Shown: one piece after another, positions 25,350 through 33,247 of the stretch
Numbering within the stretch: the first letter of the stretch is position 1
Layout of the letters: the number at the start of each line of letters is the position of its first letter
Assembly (NCBI GenBank): GCA_021792045.1
Contig: JAJYVJ010000004.1
Location: forward strand, 1 to 33,247
DNA from: Thermoplasmata archaeon
Lineage (GTDB): Archaea; Thermoplasmatota; Thermoplasmata; Thermoplasmatales; Thermoplasmataceae
Direction: 5' to 3'
Length of the DNA: 33,247 nucleotides
Translations under genes and position numbers: made by a program
Notes under the pieces: generated by a model
What the model saw: only the letters and a program-made list of their open reading frames with translations
The model's database searches: none
What the model was told of the DNA's origin: nothing

Positions 25350-26381
25350 ATGCATCCAGATTCAAACGCGGTTCTTTTTGGTGCAAACATAATTAACAAC
25401 AACGGTTTGGTAGTTTTTCCCACAGAAACTGTATATGGGCTTGGTGCCAATGCCCTTTCAGCTTATGCATGCCGGAAAATTTATCTCACAAAAGAGCGTC
25501 CAGCAGACAATCCGTTGATAGTTCATGTATCGTCATTGGAAATGCTCCATAAGATAACCGTGGGCATCGATCCTGAGATTGAAAGTAAACTTGGAGAAGT
25601 ATGGCCTGGGCCGGTCACGTTACTCTTTCAGAAGAGTGATAATATCCCGGATATTGTTACCGCAAATTCACCACGGGTAGCCGTGAGAATGCCCGATAAT
25701 CCACTGGCACTTCAACTAATTGAGAAGTCTGGTGTGCCTATAGCAGCTCCCAGCGCAAATATTTCAACCAGAGCAAGTATAACAGATTCGAAATACGCAA
25801 TAGATGAACTTAAAGATCGTGTCGATCTTATTTACGATTCTGGCCCCACTAAATTTGGTCTTGAATCGACGATACTCGATCTTTCAGGAGAAGTTCCAAC
25901 ACTGCTTAGGGCTGGTTCAAAGACCGTTGAGGAACTAGAGCCGATATTTGGAAAGATATTTGTCTCTGAAGTAGCGAGAGGGACTTACGAGAGTCCTGTT
26001 GCAATAACGCCAGGGATGAAATATAAACATTATTCTCCTGTTAAGACCTTGATACTTGTAGACGAGAATGTATTTGACGAGATATCCATGAATAGCGATC
26101 TGAAAGGTGAAGTCCTTATGATAGGATCGACTGAGCACTGCAAGAATTCCCTTCTCGACACTTTCGATCTGGGATCAATGGGAGATCTAAGGACAGTAGC
26201 TGCCAAACTATTCATCGCTTTCAGAGAACTGGACAAGAGAAATGAAAGGATTGGTGTCATTCACCCATTCCCAGAGTACGGGTATGGGCTAGCGATAATG
26301 AATCGTATCAGGAAAGCATCAAGCTACAAAATACAGAATCTGAAAGAATTTGAAGAGAAACTTTCTGAGATAGGTTCATGA
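25350..26381 (+). CDS. sua5: L-threonylcarbamoyladenylate synthase (Sua5)
   Basis: Makes threonylcarbamoyl-AMP from threonine, bicarbonate and ATP, the first step of t6A37 tRNA modification; KEOPS then transfers the group. The 343-residue protein has the YrdC domain (about 5-200) with GLVVFPTETVYGLGANA, KERPADNPLIVHVSS and APSANISTRAS. A linker carries ITPGMKYKHYSPVKT, and the C-terminal Sua5 domain covers about 240-343. This is the two-domain archaeal form rather than single-domain YrdC. ATG 25350 starts the conserved part. The stop is followed by a T-rich stretch at 26382-26400 and then convergent radA. The upstream 246 bases hold no recognised gene. Confidence 0.93.
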   Translation: MHPDSNAVLFGANIINNNGLVVFPTETVYGLGANALSAYACRKIYLTKERPADNPLIVHVSSLEMLHKITVGIDPEIESKLGEVWPGPVTLLFQKSDNIPDIVTANSPRVAVRMPDNPLALQLIEKSGVPIAAPSANISTRASITDSKYAIDELKDRVDLIYDSGPTKFGLESTILDLSGEVPTLLRAGSKTVEELEPIFGKIFVSEVARGTYESPVAITPGMKYKHYSPVKTLILVDENVFDEISMNSDLKGEVLMIGSTEHCKNSLLDTFDLGSMGDLRTVAAKLFIAFRELDKRNERIGVIHPFPEYGYGLAIMNRIRKASSYKIQNLKEFEEKLSEIGS

Positions 26382-26400
26382 TTTTGTTTTTTGAGTTTTC
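26382..26400 (+). terminator. T-rich tract after sua5
   Basis: Thymine-rich sequence (ttttgttttttgagtttt) immediately follows the stop codon, matching the U-tract type of archaeal terminator. Confidence 0.4.
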
Positions 26401-26534
26401 CAGATGTAGTTAAGTTTATTTTTGAGGACGTAAAGAATTATTGTACTTCAGAAACAAGATAAGACAGTTTCTCCAAATGTGGAATGCATACCTGGCACTA
26501 ATATAATGGAAAAAATGATGTGGAAAATGTCAGA

Positions 26535-27503
26535 TTAGACGCCGTCCGTGACGCCATCCTCTGATATCTGTATCACCGTTTCGCCCTCGGGAAGATATGG
26601 TGAATCTATCAGTCTCGCGATTCTCTTTCCACCCTTACTCTTCCTGAGGTATATCCTGAATGTTGCAGTATGTCCAACGACATTTCCCCCTATAGGCGCG
26701 GTCGGGTCTCCAAAGAATACATCAGGCCTGGCAGAAACCTGGTTCGTAACTGCGATAACTGCATTGTAAATTGTTGAGAATCTTAGCAGATCGTGCATAT
26801 GCCGGTTCAACAGCTGTTGTCTCTCCGCAAGGGAACCTCTTCCAAGGTATTCAGACCTAAAGTGAGACGTAAGGGAATCTACAATTAAAAGCCTAATGGG
26901 GAACTCCTTTGCCAACTCTGCTGCCCTTTCCCCAAGCAATATTTGATGGTGTGAGTTATATGCCCTCGCCACATGTATTCTTTTTAGTACCGCATCCGGG
27001 TCGAGGTTTTTAGCTTTGGACATCTGAATGATTCTTTCTGGTCTGAAGGTGTTTTCAGTATCTATCATGAGAACATCGGAATCAAAACCACCAGCCTCGT
27101 GTGGCATCGTGGCATTCACTGCTGCCTGATGCATGATCTGGGTCTTTCCTGAGCCGAACTCACCAAAAAACTCTGTGATTGCCTGGGTTTCAAATCCCCC
27201 ACCAAGCAACGCATCAAGATTCTTGCTTCCTGTTGTGAGTTTCTGGACACTTTTCCTTCTTTCAAGAATCTCCTCCCCAGTTTCAAAATTACCAACATCT
27301 GCAAATTTTCTAGCTGCGGCTATAATTTTTGCTGCGCTACCCTCCGCCACTCCAGCCAGATCTGAAAGATCCTTTGGGGAGGCAACGGCAAGCGTCATTA
27401 AATCATCGTAACCGTTCTCTCTAAGCTTCTCTGCAGTGGCTTCTCCTACTCCTGGCAAATCCTCTATCTTATACTTTTTTGGCTGTTCTTCATCTTCTGG
27501 CAT
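26535..27503 (-). CDS. radA: DNA repair and recombination protein RadA
   Basis: Archaeal RecA/Rad51-type recombinase that forms filaments on single-stranded DNA for strand exchange; 322 residues. The N-terminal helix-hairpin-helix domain covers about 11-70 ([20 protein letters not shown]). A linker polymerisation motif FETG (73-76) precedes the core. Walker A is GEFGSGKT (114-121), Walker B LLIVDS lies near 210, and the C-terminal loop contains [13 protein letters not shown]. There is no intein. ATG 27503 directly adjoins the GAPDH stop, with GGAG inside the GAPDH end as a likely Shine-Dalgarno site, so it is probably translated from the GAPDH transcript. Confidence 0.97.
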   Translation of the reverse strand: MPEDEEQPKKYKIEDLPGVGEATAEKLRENGYDDLMTLAVASPKDLSDLAGVAEGSAAKIIAAARKFADVGNFETGEEILERRKSVQKLTTGSKNLDALLGGGFETQAITEFFGEFGSGKTQIMHQAAVNATMPHEAGGFDSDVLMIDTENTFRPERIIQMSKAKNLDPDAVLKRIHVARAYNSHHQILLGERAAELAKEFPIRLLIVDSLTSHFRSEYLGRGSLAERQQLLNRHMHDLLRFSTIYNAVIAVTNQVSARPDVFFGDPTAPIGGNVVGHTATFRIYLRKSKGGKRIARLIDSPYLPEGETVIQISEDGVTDGV

Positions 27504-28520
27504 TTAGATCGCTCCTTTTCCGATATTCATTGATGCATCAGTCTTGGCAATAGATTCTTCCTGATTCGCCAGTTGCATCATGGCTCTGATTGCATCTACG
27601 TTTTCCGGAACTACGTCACTTTCCTGATGAATAGCTTGGATATAATTCAATCTCTTTTCCTTTACTGTTATGCTCTCTTTCCATACAGCAATTTCATACA
27701 GATCGGAGCGGTCTCTACCCATTTCACGGGCTAGATCCATAATCTGAGCAGTTGAGGTAACCCCGTTCTTTCCAGAGACAAGCAGTATTCTCCTTTTTTC
27801 CTTTAGCAGATCAGTGATCTGTTCGGCTGTGGCAGGGTACTTCATTTCGACCTGAACAGTATGAACATGCATAAGAGTTGTTGGCGCCTTAATTGCCACA
27901 GTATTTACGTCTACGTTCCCGAGGACTGTTTTAAGGTCTGGAGCATGATGGGATGGGAATTTTAGGCTGGGTTCGAGTGCGTTAATTGGGCCACCCTTGC
28001 TATCGTTTGGATCGGCCCCTCTCCGGACAAGCACTGCACTTATGTGCTCAATGCCAAAATTGTTTCTCACAACAGATAAAGTCCGGGCCAGTCCAGTTGT
28101 GTTGCATGATACAACTCGGACGTATTTTTTTCCATAAGAATCGTTATAATTTGAATAAGCATTGAAACTTGCCTCGGCTATAGATGGCTCCTCCCCACCT
28201 TGAAATATGGCGGGTTTCTTGTACGCCTTATATACTTCCAAATCCTTTTTACCGTTGCCCTCTGGAGAAGCGTCAACAATAATGTCGGAATCATCGATTA
28301 AGTTATCCAGGGTTCCGTGGCATGGCATGCCTGCTTCTTTGAAGTTATTCAAAGCTTTTTCATCACTGCAAAAGACCTTGAAATCACGGCTTGCCTCTCC
28401 AGCCAGGTAATCCGGTTTAGTTTTAAGTATGCCCGAAATATGCATATCCGACTGTATGGAAACCGCCCTTGCAACCCTTCGTCCTATGGTCCCGTATCCA
28501 ACTATACCAACTTTAATCAT
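27504..28520 (-). CDS. gap: Type II glyceraldehyde-3-phosphate dehydrogenase
   Basis: Phosphorylating GAPDH of the archaeal class, 338 residues; in archaea it mainly works in gluconeogenesis. The Rossmann motif GIVGYGTIGRRVA is at 5-17. The catalytic Cys139 is in VVSCNTTGLARTL, and RRGADPNDSKGGPINA is a typical archaeal GAPDH segment. LMHVHTVQVEMKYPA follows. ATG 28520 lies about 28 bases from a TTTATATTTATG box, consistent with a leaderless transcript. radA follows with no gap, so a glycolytic gene drives a recombinase gene. The promoter is divergent from that of the secreted sensor gene. Confidence 0.96.
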   Translation of the reverse strand: MIKVGIVGYGTIGRRVARAVSIQSDMHISGILKTKPDYLAGEASRDFKVFCSDEKALNNFKEAGMPCHGTLDNLIDDSDIIVDASPEGNGKKDLEVYKAYKKPAIFQGGEEPSIAEASFNAYSNYNDSYGKKYVRVVSCNTTGLARTLSVVRNNFGIEHISAVLVRRGADPNDSKGGPINALEPSLKFPSHHAPDLKTVLGNVDVNTVAIKAPTTLMHVHTVQVEMKYPATAEQITDLLKEKRRILLVSGKNGVTSTAQIMDLAREMGRDRSDLYEIAVWKESITVKEKRLNYIQAIHQESDVVPENVDAIRAMMQLANQEESIAKTDASMNIGKGAI

Positions 28521-28539
28521 ATCAGTTGTATGTCCACAG

Positions 28540-28552
28540 CATAAATATAAAT
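28540..28552 (-). promoter_or_regulatory. TATA box for the gap-radA operon
   Basis: ATTTATATTTATG on the minus strand, centred about 28 bases before ATG 28520. Confidence 0.6.
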
Positions 28553-28573
28553 TGTGAAGTTCTGGCTTGAAAA

Positions 28574-28588
28574 ATTTATTTATAATAC
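28574..28588 (+). promoter_or_regulatory. TATA box for the secreted sensor gene
   Basis: TTTATTTATAAT is centred near 28581. The expected transcript start near 28607 leaves about 8 bases before ATG 28615. Confidence 0.5.
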
Positions 28589-28614
28589 CTAAGTAATTGT
28601 GAATTAGTTAATTT

Positions 28615-30786
28615 ATGCGAATAATTGCATTAAGTTTATTAATTGTGTGTGTCATTATCGGCGTTCCTTCTTTTGCCCATGTAAGTGCAGTTGGTTCTCC
28701 TATTGGGCTTAGCTATGACTATAACTTTACAGGACTCCCGATCAACAGTTTTCCGGGCAATAATTCATTGATCACATTTGAAAGATTCACAAGCGGGTCT
28801 TTTTCAAATGTTTCTGTACAGAATGGTCACGGGAAACGCGGATTACAGATTTACGGTCTCCCTTCAAATGGAAGCGGGTATACGGGAATAAAAATTAATA
28901 TATCGCATAGTGCAAATTTCTCTCTAAAGATGACTTTTTCATGGAACGCGGATGCAAATCTTATGGAGACAGGAGAAGTGATAGCAATAGGTAATAATTC
29001 CACTAATGGTTCGCTTCTACGATTTGGTCCTCTCTATAATAGGACAGCGGTAGTTGGTGGAGGAAAGAATCGAGTTGTCTGGAGCGAACCTAGGTATTCC
29101 GAAGTATATACCCTAGAAATCTCCCATACGAACACTGATCCAGGTCGTATATTTCTATCAATTAACGACGGCTGGAACTCTTCGTCCCTTATGCAGTTCC
29201 CTTTGGCATACAATTCTATTTTCAGACATAACACGATCAGCCTAATCGTTATGGGCGTTTATTCTAACATAACCCTTTATAATCTATACCTAGGCACTCC
29301 GTCAAGATCCGTTTATCCAATTTCGATTTCGGCTAATCAAATAGCCTACAAATCAAAGAAGATTGATCTCAACTATTCTGGTCGAAGTGAAAGTCTGGCG
29401 GATTCGAATCCAGTCATCGATCAAAATTTAAGCGATATCATATTTGTCAATGTTCAAAATGATACCATCTCCTCGTTAAATTATCAGAATATTACGACAA
29501 GCAGTATAGCTAATATCGGCAACTACAGTACGAGAAGTCTAGAGTATTCTGAATCATGCAATGCCTACTATTTGTTTCATAACGGAAACAGTCTTGAAGT
29601 GATGGATGTAAATTTGGAAAATCTTTCCACGAAGGTAACTAAGTTCGTTATCGAAAATGAAAATTACACAAGGTTCTTCGTACTAAACGATCTCTACATA
29701 TTGATGACAAGCAATGGTACTGTCATCATCGCTCAAAACATTCATAATTCCGTAACTGAACTTCATTCCATTACTTTAGGGAGTGACATAATATATGCGG
29801 GCATTTATCATCAAAATTTTACCGTACTCTGGAGTAACAAATTTTTAAATAATATTAGTAGGCTTACTGTTCTTTCCGATGGAAATTGGACTGAAACAGA
29901 ATTTGGTGAAGTGAGTTCTGCCGCCAATATAGAAACCTCGAATACGTCAGCGTTCGGTACAATTTTTCTTAAGTTTGTATCATTCAAAAACGAATCTCTT
30001 TTCCGCTATTTTTTCAGTTACTCAGATTCACCGGCATCTGAATTGATCAACTTTAACTATACAATGTTCTGGGATTATGGCAACAGCATATTGCTTGACA
30101 GAAACGGAACACTTTATATTCAGAGAAACCGAACTATGGATCCAACAAATGTAGCAATCTTGCGAGGAAGTTCATTGTACCTAAGCTCAAATCTTGACTA
30201 TGGACTAATGACCCAAGGAAATAATTTCACCATTCTATACCAAGGAACGTTGTTCAACAAATCTAATTCAACACCTCTAAGAATTACGAACAATGACATT
30301 CGAATGCACTGGCTCATGTTTATGGGATTTGCCTATTTTAAGGTCTCAATTGATAACTTGAGTTCCGCAAATGCAAGTGTGAGATGGCAGATCGATGGCA
30401 ATGTAGTATCAAGAACACAATCCTTCAACTACTTTCTCTTGCCCGGATATCACACGATATCTGTCACAATTAGGTACAAAAATCAGACCGTTTCAACAAG
30501 CTCGAGAATTTTCGTTTTCGGTTTTTTGCCTGAACTTGCTGTTGCTATCGTTTTAGTTGCGATAATATCTAGGAATAGGTTTTACTTGAACCATGATTCA
30601 GAGGTCATTAAGAATCTTATAAGTTCCAACGCTGGAAAGAGCAGGAACGAAATAACACATGTGGCCAAAAAATCTAAAATGAGTGTTTCAGCGGTCAGAA
30701 GGACGATCAAAGAAATGGCACGATCCGGTGAAGTTTCAATAAAAGAGGATCTTGACGGAAAGCTATACGTTATGATGAAGAAATAA
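28615..30786 (+). CDS. Surface-exposed sensor with transmembrane helix and cytoplasmic winged helix-turn-helix
   Basis: Protein of 723 residues that I do not recognise as a named family. A signal peptide covers about 1-25 (IALSLLIVCVIIGVPSFAHV). Residues 30-230 look like a beta-sandwich of the ConA/LamG type. Residues 235-560 are beta-rich with repeated short strands, possibly propeller-like. Residues 580-635 resemble a PKD/Ig module (ASVRWQIDGNVVSRTQSFNY). I count about 34 N-x-S/T sequons, all in the outer part. One membrane helix lies at about 633-651 (PELAVAIVLVAII). The inside tail, about 660-723, has NEITHVAKKSKMSVSAVRRT then IKEMARSGEVSI, a winged helix pattern. This implies a one-component transmembrane regulator. 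A small secreted membrane-anchored protein follows. Confidence 0.8.
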   Translation: MRIIALSLLIVCVIIGVPSFAHVSAVGSPIGLSYDYNFTGLPINSFPGNNSLITFERFTSGSFSNVSVQNGHGKRGLQIYGLPSNGSGYTGIKINISHSANFSLKMTFSWNADANLMETGEVIAIGNNSTNGSLLRFGPLYNRTAVVGGGKNRVVWSEPRYSEVYTLEISHTNTDPGRIFLSINDGWNSSSLMQFPLAYNSIFRHNTISLIVMGVYSNITLYNLYLGTPSRSVYPISISANQIAYKSKKIDLNYSGRSESLADSNPVIDQNLSDIIFVNVQNDTISSLNYQNITTSSIANIGNYSTRSLEYSESCNAYYLFHNGNSLEVMDVNLENLSTKVTKFVIENENYTRFFVLNDLYILMTSNGTVIIAQNIHNSVTELHSITLGSDIIYAGIYHQNFTVLWSNKFLNNISRLTVLSDGNWTETEFGEVSSAANIETSNTSAFGTIFLKFVSFKNESLFRYFFSYSDSPASELINFNYTMFWDYGNSILLDRNGTLYIQRNRTMDPTNVAILRGSSLYLSSNLDYGLMTQGNNFTILYQGTLFNKSNSTPLRITNNDIRMHWLMFMGFAYFKVSIDNLSSANASVRWQIDGNVVSRTQSFNYFLLPGYHTISVTIRYKNQTVSTSSRIFVFGFLPELAVAIVLVAIISRNRFYLNHDSEVIKNLISSNAGKSRNEITHVAKKSKMSVSAVRRTIKEMARSGEVSIKEDLDGKLYVMMKK

Positions 30787-30846
30787 TCACATCCTTACGC
30801 CATCTGACCTTAAGTTGTTTATTGTTTGATAGAATAAGACACTGGA

Positions 30847-30877
30847 AAATATTTATTACCGGATTTACATAAGGGAG
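30847..30877 (+). promoter_or_regulatory. TATA-like box and Shine-Dalgarno site of the small surface protein
   Basis: AAATATTTATTA (30847-30858) would start a transcript near 30879, yet GGGAG (30873-30877) is a good Shine-Dalgarno site six bases before ATG 30884. The two cannot both be used from this box, so a start further upstream or an unused SD is implied. Confidence 0.4.
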
Positions 30878-30883
30878 AGAATA

Positions 30884-31459
30884 ATGAAAAAGCTGAAATT
30901 AATCGCGATCATGATCCTTGCCGTTGTTCTACTAGGAACAATAGGTATTACGGGGAACTCTTCTGCTGCCGTTCCTAAACTTAATCTTCCGCCAACAAGT
31001 TTACCCACAATGACTTATTACACAACGAATGGGAGTAGTTACGCGCTCAACACGACGTTATGGGCTGAATTATTCTTTGATGTCATAGATAATTCTTCAT
31101 ACGTTTCGTTTAACTGGAGCGCTAACAGTACGCAGTACCTTATAGTATTCGATCTTAGTTATACAGGACTTAACCCTTATGGTCTCCAGTTCATCTCAAG
31201 CCTCTCATCTATTGGAGCTCCAACTGTGGCTCATTACAAACAGGCTTTCAACGTGACCAAGAACATGATGTCTCAGGCAAAGAATAACGGGAAAACTGTT
31301 ACAAATATAGTTGCTCTAGATCATGGCGCTTTCCCTGGGTTTTCATGGTCTACAGTTAATATCAAGAGTAATTTAACTGAGTATAGGAACATAGGCATAG
31401 TTGTGGCAATAGTTATAGCGATGTTCGTGCTTTATTATTACTTCAATAGGAAAAAATGA
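30884..31459 (+). CDS. Small surface protein anchored by a C-terminal helix
   Basis: Protein of 191 residues of unknown family. A signal peptide covers about 1-29 (LIAIMILAVVLLGTIGITGN followed by SSAA). The outer part, about 30-165, carries roughly eight N-x-S/T sequons. A C-terminal helix at 169-187 (NIGIVVAIVIAMFVLYYYF) ends with NRKK as the inside tail, a type I topology. It has no enzymatic motif I can see. It is 97 bases after the transmembrane sensor gene on the same strand, and both are secreted and rich in sequons, so a functional link is possible but unproven. Confidence 0.65.
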   Translation: MKKLKLIAIMILAVVLLGTIGITGNSSAAVPKLNLPPTSLPTMTYYTTNGSSYALNTTLWAELFFDVIDNSSYVSFNWSANSTQYLIVFDLSYTGLNPYGLQFISSLSSIGAPTVAHYKQAFNVTKNMMSQAKNNGKTVTNIVALDHGAFPGFSWSTVNIKSNLTEYRNIGIVVAIVIAMFVLYYYFNRKK

Positions 31460-31520
31460 ACCGACTTAAGTTGACATAAGGCTTAAATTTTTTCCGCGGT
31501 CGTTTTATCTTTAATTCCGG

Positions 31521-31530
31521 TTTAAATAAT
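31521..31530 (+). promoter_or_regulatory. TATA box for the Mut7-C RNase-pelota operon
   Basis: TTTAAATAAT, centred about 26 bases before GTG 31551, which supports a leaderless GTG start. Confidence 0.6.
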
Positions 31531-31550
31531 CGCTAGTAATTATTAGACTG

Positions 31551-32030
31551 GTGATTGTGTCAGAAAATGGAATTGAGCTATTTATGGCCGACAGCATGCT
31601 TGGTAAAATGGCTAAATGGTTACGTTTGATGGGGTACTCAGTAAAGTACATTTCTAACGGTGTTTCAGATGATGAAGTAATTAACTTATGCCGCAGAGAT
31701 AATCTCTTTCTTTTAACAAGAGACAAAGTTTTACATGAACGTTACAAGAATTCTATGTTAATAGAATCCGATGAATTTCACGAACAGATAAAACAGGTAA
31801 TTCAAGTCTTCAAACCTGATGAAACAAAATATTTCACACGTTGTCCGCTATGTAACTCGACTCTGCTAACAGTATCTATATCAGACTTTGATGGTGAGAT
31901 CCCGGTAAATGTTCGTTCACTATATGAGGAGGTATATGTATGCAGTGGATGTGGTAAAGTTTACTGGAAAGGAACACATTACATTTCCATAAGAAAAACA
32001 ATAGAGAACATAATGGGAAAGGCAACATGA
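31551..32030 (+). CDS. Mut7-C RNase domain protein with zinc ribbon
   Basis: Protein of 159 residues of the Mut7-C family, which has a PIN-like nuclease fold followed by a zinc ribbon. The start FMADSMLGKMAKWLRLMGYS is diagnostic, with the first acidic residue Asp14. SDDEVINLCRRDNLFLLTRD holds further acidic positions. The ribbon uses CPLCNS and CSGCGKVYWKGTH. GTG 31551 is chosen because a TATA box lies 26 bases upstream; GTG 31557 is also possible. Its stop overlaps the pelota start as ATGA, so the two proteins are probably made together. RNA cleavage is inferred from the family, with no known substrate in archaea. Confidence 0.88.
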   Translation: MIVSENGIELFMADSMLGKMAKWLRLMGYSVKYISNGVSDDEVINLCRRDNLFLLTRDKVLHERYKNSMLIESDEFHEQIKQVIQVFKPDETKYFTRCPLCNSTLLTVSISDFDGEIPVNVRSLYEEVYVCSGCGKVYWKGTHYISIRKTIENIMGKAT

Positions 32031-33070
32031 AAATTATAGAAAATCCTCAGGATCCTGATTCGGTTTTCATCAGGGTCGATTCCAGCGACGACTTGTGGTA
32101 CCTAAAGAACATTATCTCAGATGGAGATTATGTCAAGGCTACAACATACAGGCGAGTTGAAAAGAAAGATGATATGTCCAGGCAAAAGGAGACTGAAAGG
32201 ATACCTGTAAATGTTGGTATACGAGTGGAAAAGATAGAGTTCCAGGATTTCACAGATAACCTCAGAATGCTTGGCGTAGTCGTAAATGGCCCTGAAGATC
32301 TTCTTGGAAAACACCAGTCGATGGTCTTTGGCATAGACGATACCTTCACGCTTGCTAAGAAAAAATGGTCGCCAGAACAGAAGAAAATGCTTAAGGAAGC
32401 GATTGAGACAAAATTTTCAGAAACGCTGTACTTTTTACCGATCGATGACGAAGGTGCTACTCTGTTTCTGGTGCGTAGCTATGGAATGCAAAATCTCGGT
32501 CGTGTTGAGTCGCACAAGCAAGGTAAAGATTTCGACAGTACGAATTCTGATGAATCATTCCTGAAAGAGACGGCAGGAATGGTAAATGGGGTCGTGCCAG
32601 AAAACTCCATTCTTATAGTACTTGGACCTGGATTCGAAAGAGTACATTTTGAGAAATTCTTCAGCACACTCAATATTAAAAAGATAAAAATTTTCAATTA
32701 CGCTTCAAACCGAACGGACGAGGGGGCGGTCATAGAATTTCTGCAGTCAGATATATCAAAATCTATTCTAAAGGATATAAGGTTGAGAAAGGATGTTACT
32801 TTAGTTAATGATTTTCTGAAGCACTTGAAAACAGACGGACTTGCAACTTACGGATTCTCTCAAGTACTCAATGCAATAGAATCCGGTGCAGTTGATACGT
32901 TGCTAGTAAGCGAAACAAAATTTAGGAATCTTGACAGCAAGGACTTGATAGAAACAGCAGAGAAATATAACAGTTCTATCCATATTGTTAGCGATTCCAC
33001 AGAGCAGGGAAAAATACTACAGAGTTTTGGTGGATATTGCGCAATATTGAGGTTCAGTCTTTCAAATTAA
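32027..33070 (+). CDS. pelA: Pelota (aPelota) mRNA surveillance protein
   Basis: Archaeal Dom34/Pelota of 347 residues, which with aEF1-alpha in place of Hbs1 enters the A site of stalled ribosomes and frees them with ABCE1. The N-terminal Lsm-like domain (about 1-130) has VFIRVDSSDDLWYLKNIIS and VKATTYRRVE. The middle domain, about 135-245, lacks the GGQ loop of aRF1, as expected, and contains VLGPGFERVHFEKFF. The C-terminal domain, about 255-347, includes TYGFSQVLNAIESGAVDTLL, typical of Pelota/eRF1 domain 3. It overlaps the Mut7-C RNase gene by 4 bases. Confidence 0.95.
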   Translation: MKIIENPQDPDSVFIRVDSSDDLWYLKNIISDGDYVKATTYRRVEKKDDMSRQKETERIPVNVGIRVEKIEFQDFTDNLRMLGVVVNGPEDLLGKHQSMVFGIDDTFTLAKKKWSPEQKKMLKEAIETKFSETLYFLPIDDEGATLFLVRSYGMQNLGRVESHKQGKDFDSTNSDESFLKETAGMVNGVVPENSILIVLGPGFERVHFEKFFSTLNIKKIKIFNYASNRTDEGAVIEFLQSDISKSILKDIRLRKDVTLVNDFLKHLKTDGLATYGFSQVLNAIESGAVDTLLVSETKFRNLDSKDLIETAEKYNSSIHIVSDSTEQGKILQSFGGYCAILRFSLSN

Positions 33071-33138
33071 CAATGATCTTATGTGAAATGTGATCTAATC
33101 TAATCCAGTAATGTGAATTATGCACCAGGTTCGGAAAG

Positions 33139-33150
33139 TTAAATATAATT
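33139..33150 (+). promoter_or_regulatory. TATA box for tRNA-Glu
   Basis: TTAAATATAATT is centred about 28 bases before the tRNA 5' end at 33173. Confidence 0.6.
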
Positions 33151-33172
33151 TGCAACCCTTAGGGTTTACCGC

Positions 33173-33247
33173 GCTCCGATGGTGTAGTCCGGCCAAGCAT
33201 ACCGGCCTTTCAAGCCGGCGACCCGGGTCCAAATCCCGGTCGGAGCA
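33173..33247 (+). tRNA. tRNA-Glu (anticodon UUC)
   Basis: Acceptor GCTCCGA pairs with TCGGAGC and the discriminator is A, the last base of the window. The anticodon loop CTTTCAA, closed by CCGGC/GCCGG, gives TTC, i.e. UUC, read as Glu. The T arm is CCGGG/CCCGG around the loop TCCAAAT, so position 55 is C rather than the near-universal T. There is no intron. Whether CCA is encoded cannot be seen. Confidence 0.93.

Noticed and set aside
33155..33167. AACCC-TTA-GGGTT palindrome between TATA box and tRNA-Glu as an operator
   Set aside because: Five-base arms only, and tRNA promoters are rarely operator-controlled; no second copy seen.
1..33247. gltX at the left edge and tRNA-Glu at the right edge as a functional cluster
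   Set aside because: They are 33 kb apart on opposite strands with unrelated operons between; the placement is most likely chance.

Overview
The window reads as a chromosomal segment of a euryarchaeon, most likely a member of the Thermoplasmatales or a close relative. The evidence is two TFB genes, archaeal gar1, pcc1, pelota, radA and family B polymerase genes, a type II GAPDH, and an M1 aminopeptidase of the tricorn-interacting-factor type known from Thermoplasma. TATA boxes commonly lie 23-28 bases before start codons, as expected for leaderless transcription. The lineage is an inference from gene content; no 16S rRNA is present. No CRISPR array, insertion sequence, phage or integron was seen.

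Layout. Bases 1-1948 (minus strand) hold a PRC-barrel protein, a DUF1059 protein, a Nog1-type GTPase and the truncated 5' part of gltX. Bases 2235-2979 hold a broken small membrane gene, tRNA-Leu(CAA) and a KEOPS Pcc1 gene with a damaged or non-canonical start. Bases 3008-5974 hold two divergent units, gar1-tfb and tfb-guaA amidotransferase. Bases 6059-9217 (minus strand) hold an alpha/beta hydrolase, a DrrAB-type ABC exporter and a small membrane protein preceded by a coupled 21-codon ORF. Bases 9505-14437 hold an MFS transporter, thioredoxin reductase, tRNA-Gly(CCC), glutamate dehydrogenase and a 2-hydroxyacid dehydrogenase. Bases 14454-21991 hold DNA polymerase B, then a tight plus-strand unit: an SHMT-like enzyme, a four-CBS protein with an HPF-like tail, TldD and TldE. 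Bases 22006-28520 hold the M1 aminopeptidase, a NicO-type metal transporter, Sua5, RadA and GAPDH. Bases 28615-33247 hold a secreted sensor with a C-terminal winged helix, a second small membrane-anchored surface protein, a Mut7-C RNase-pelota pair and tRNA-Glu(UUC).

How the genes work together. Translation and tRNA biology recur: gltX, three tRNA genes, t6A synthesis (Sua5 makes threonylcarbamoyl-AMP, KEOPS/Pcc1 transfers it), Gar1, a Nog1-like GTPase, an apparent ribosome-hibernation domain and Pelota ribosome rescue. The candidates most worth following are the overlapping Mut7-C nuclease-Pelota pair, the CBS4-HPF fusion coupled to a divergent SHMT-like enzyme, the transmembrane transcription regulator with a large glycosylatable ectodomain, and a near-leaderless uORF overlapping the second TFB start. 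Three genes (pcc1, tldD and the small gene after tRNA-Leu) show a start-site lesion or frameshift. These could be biology or base-level sequence errors.
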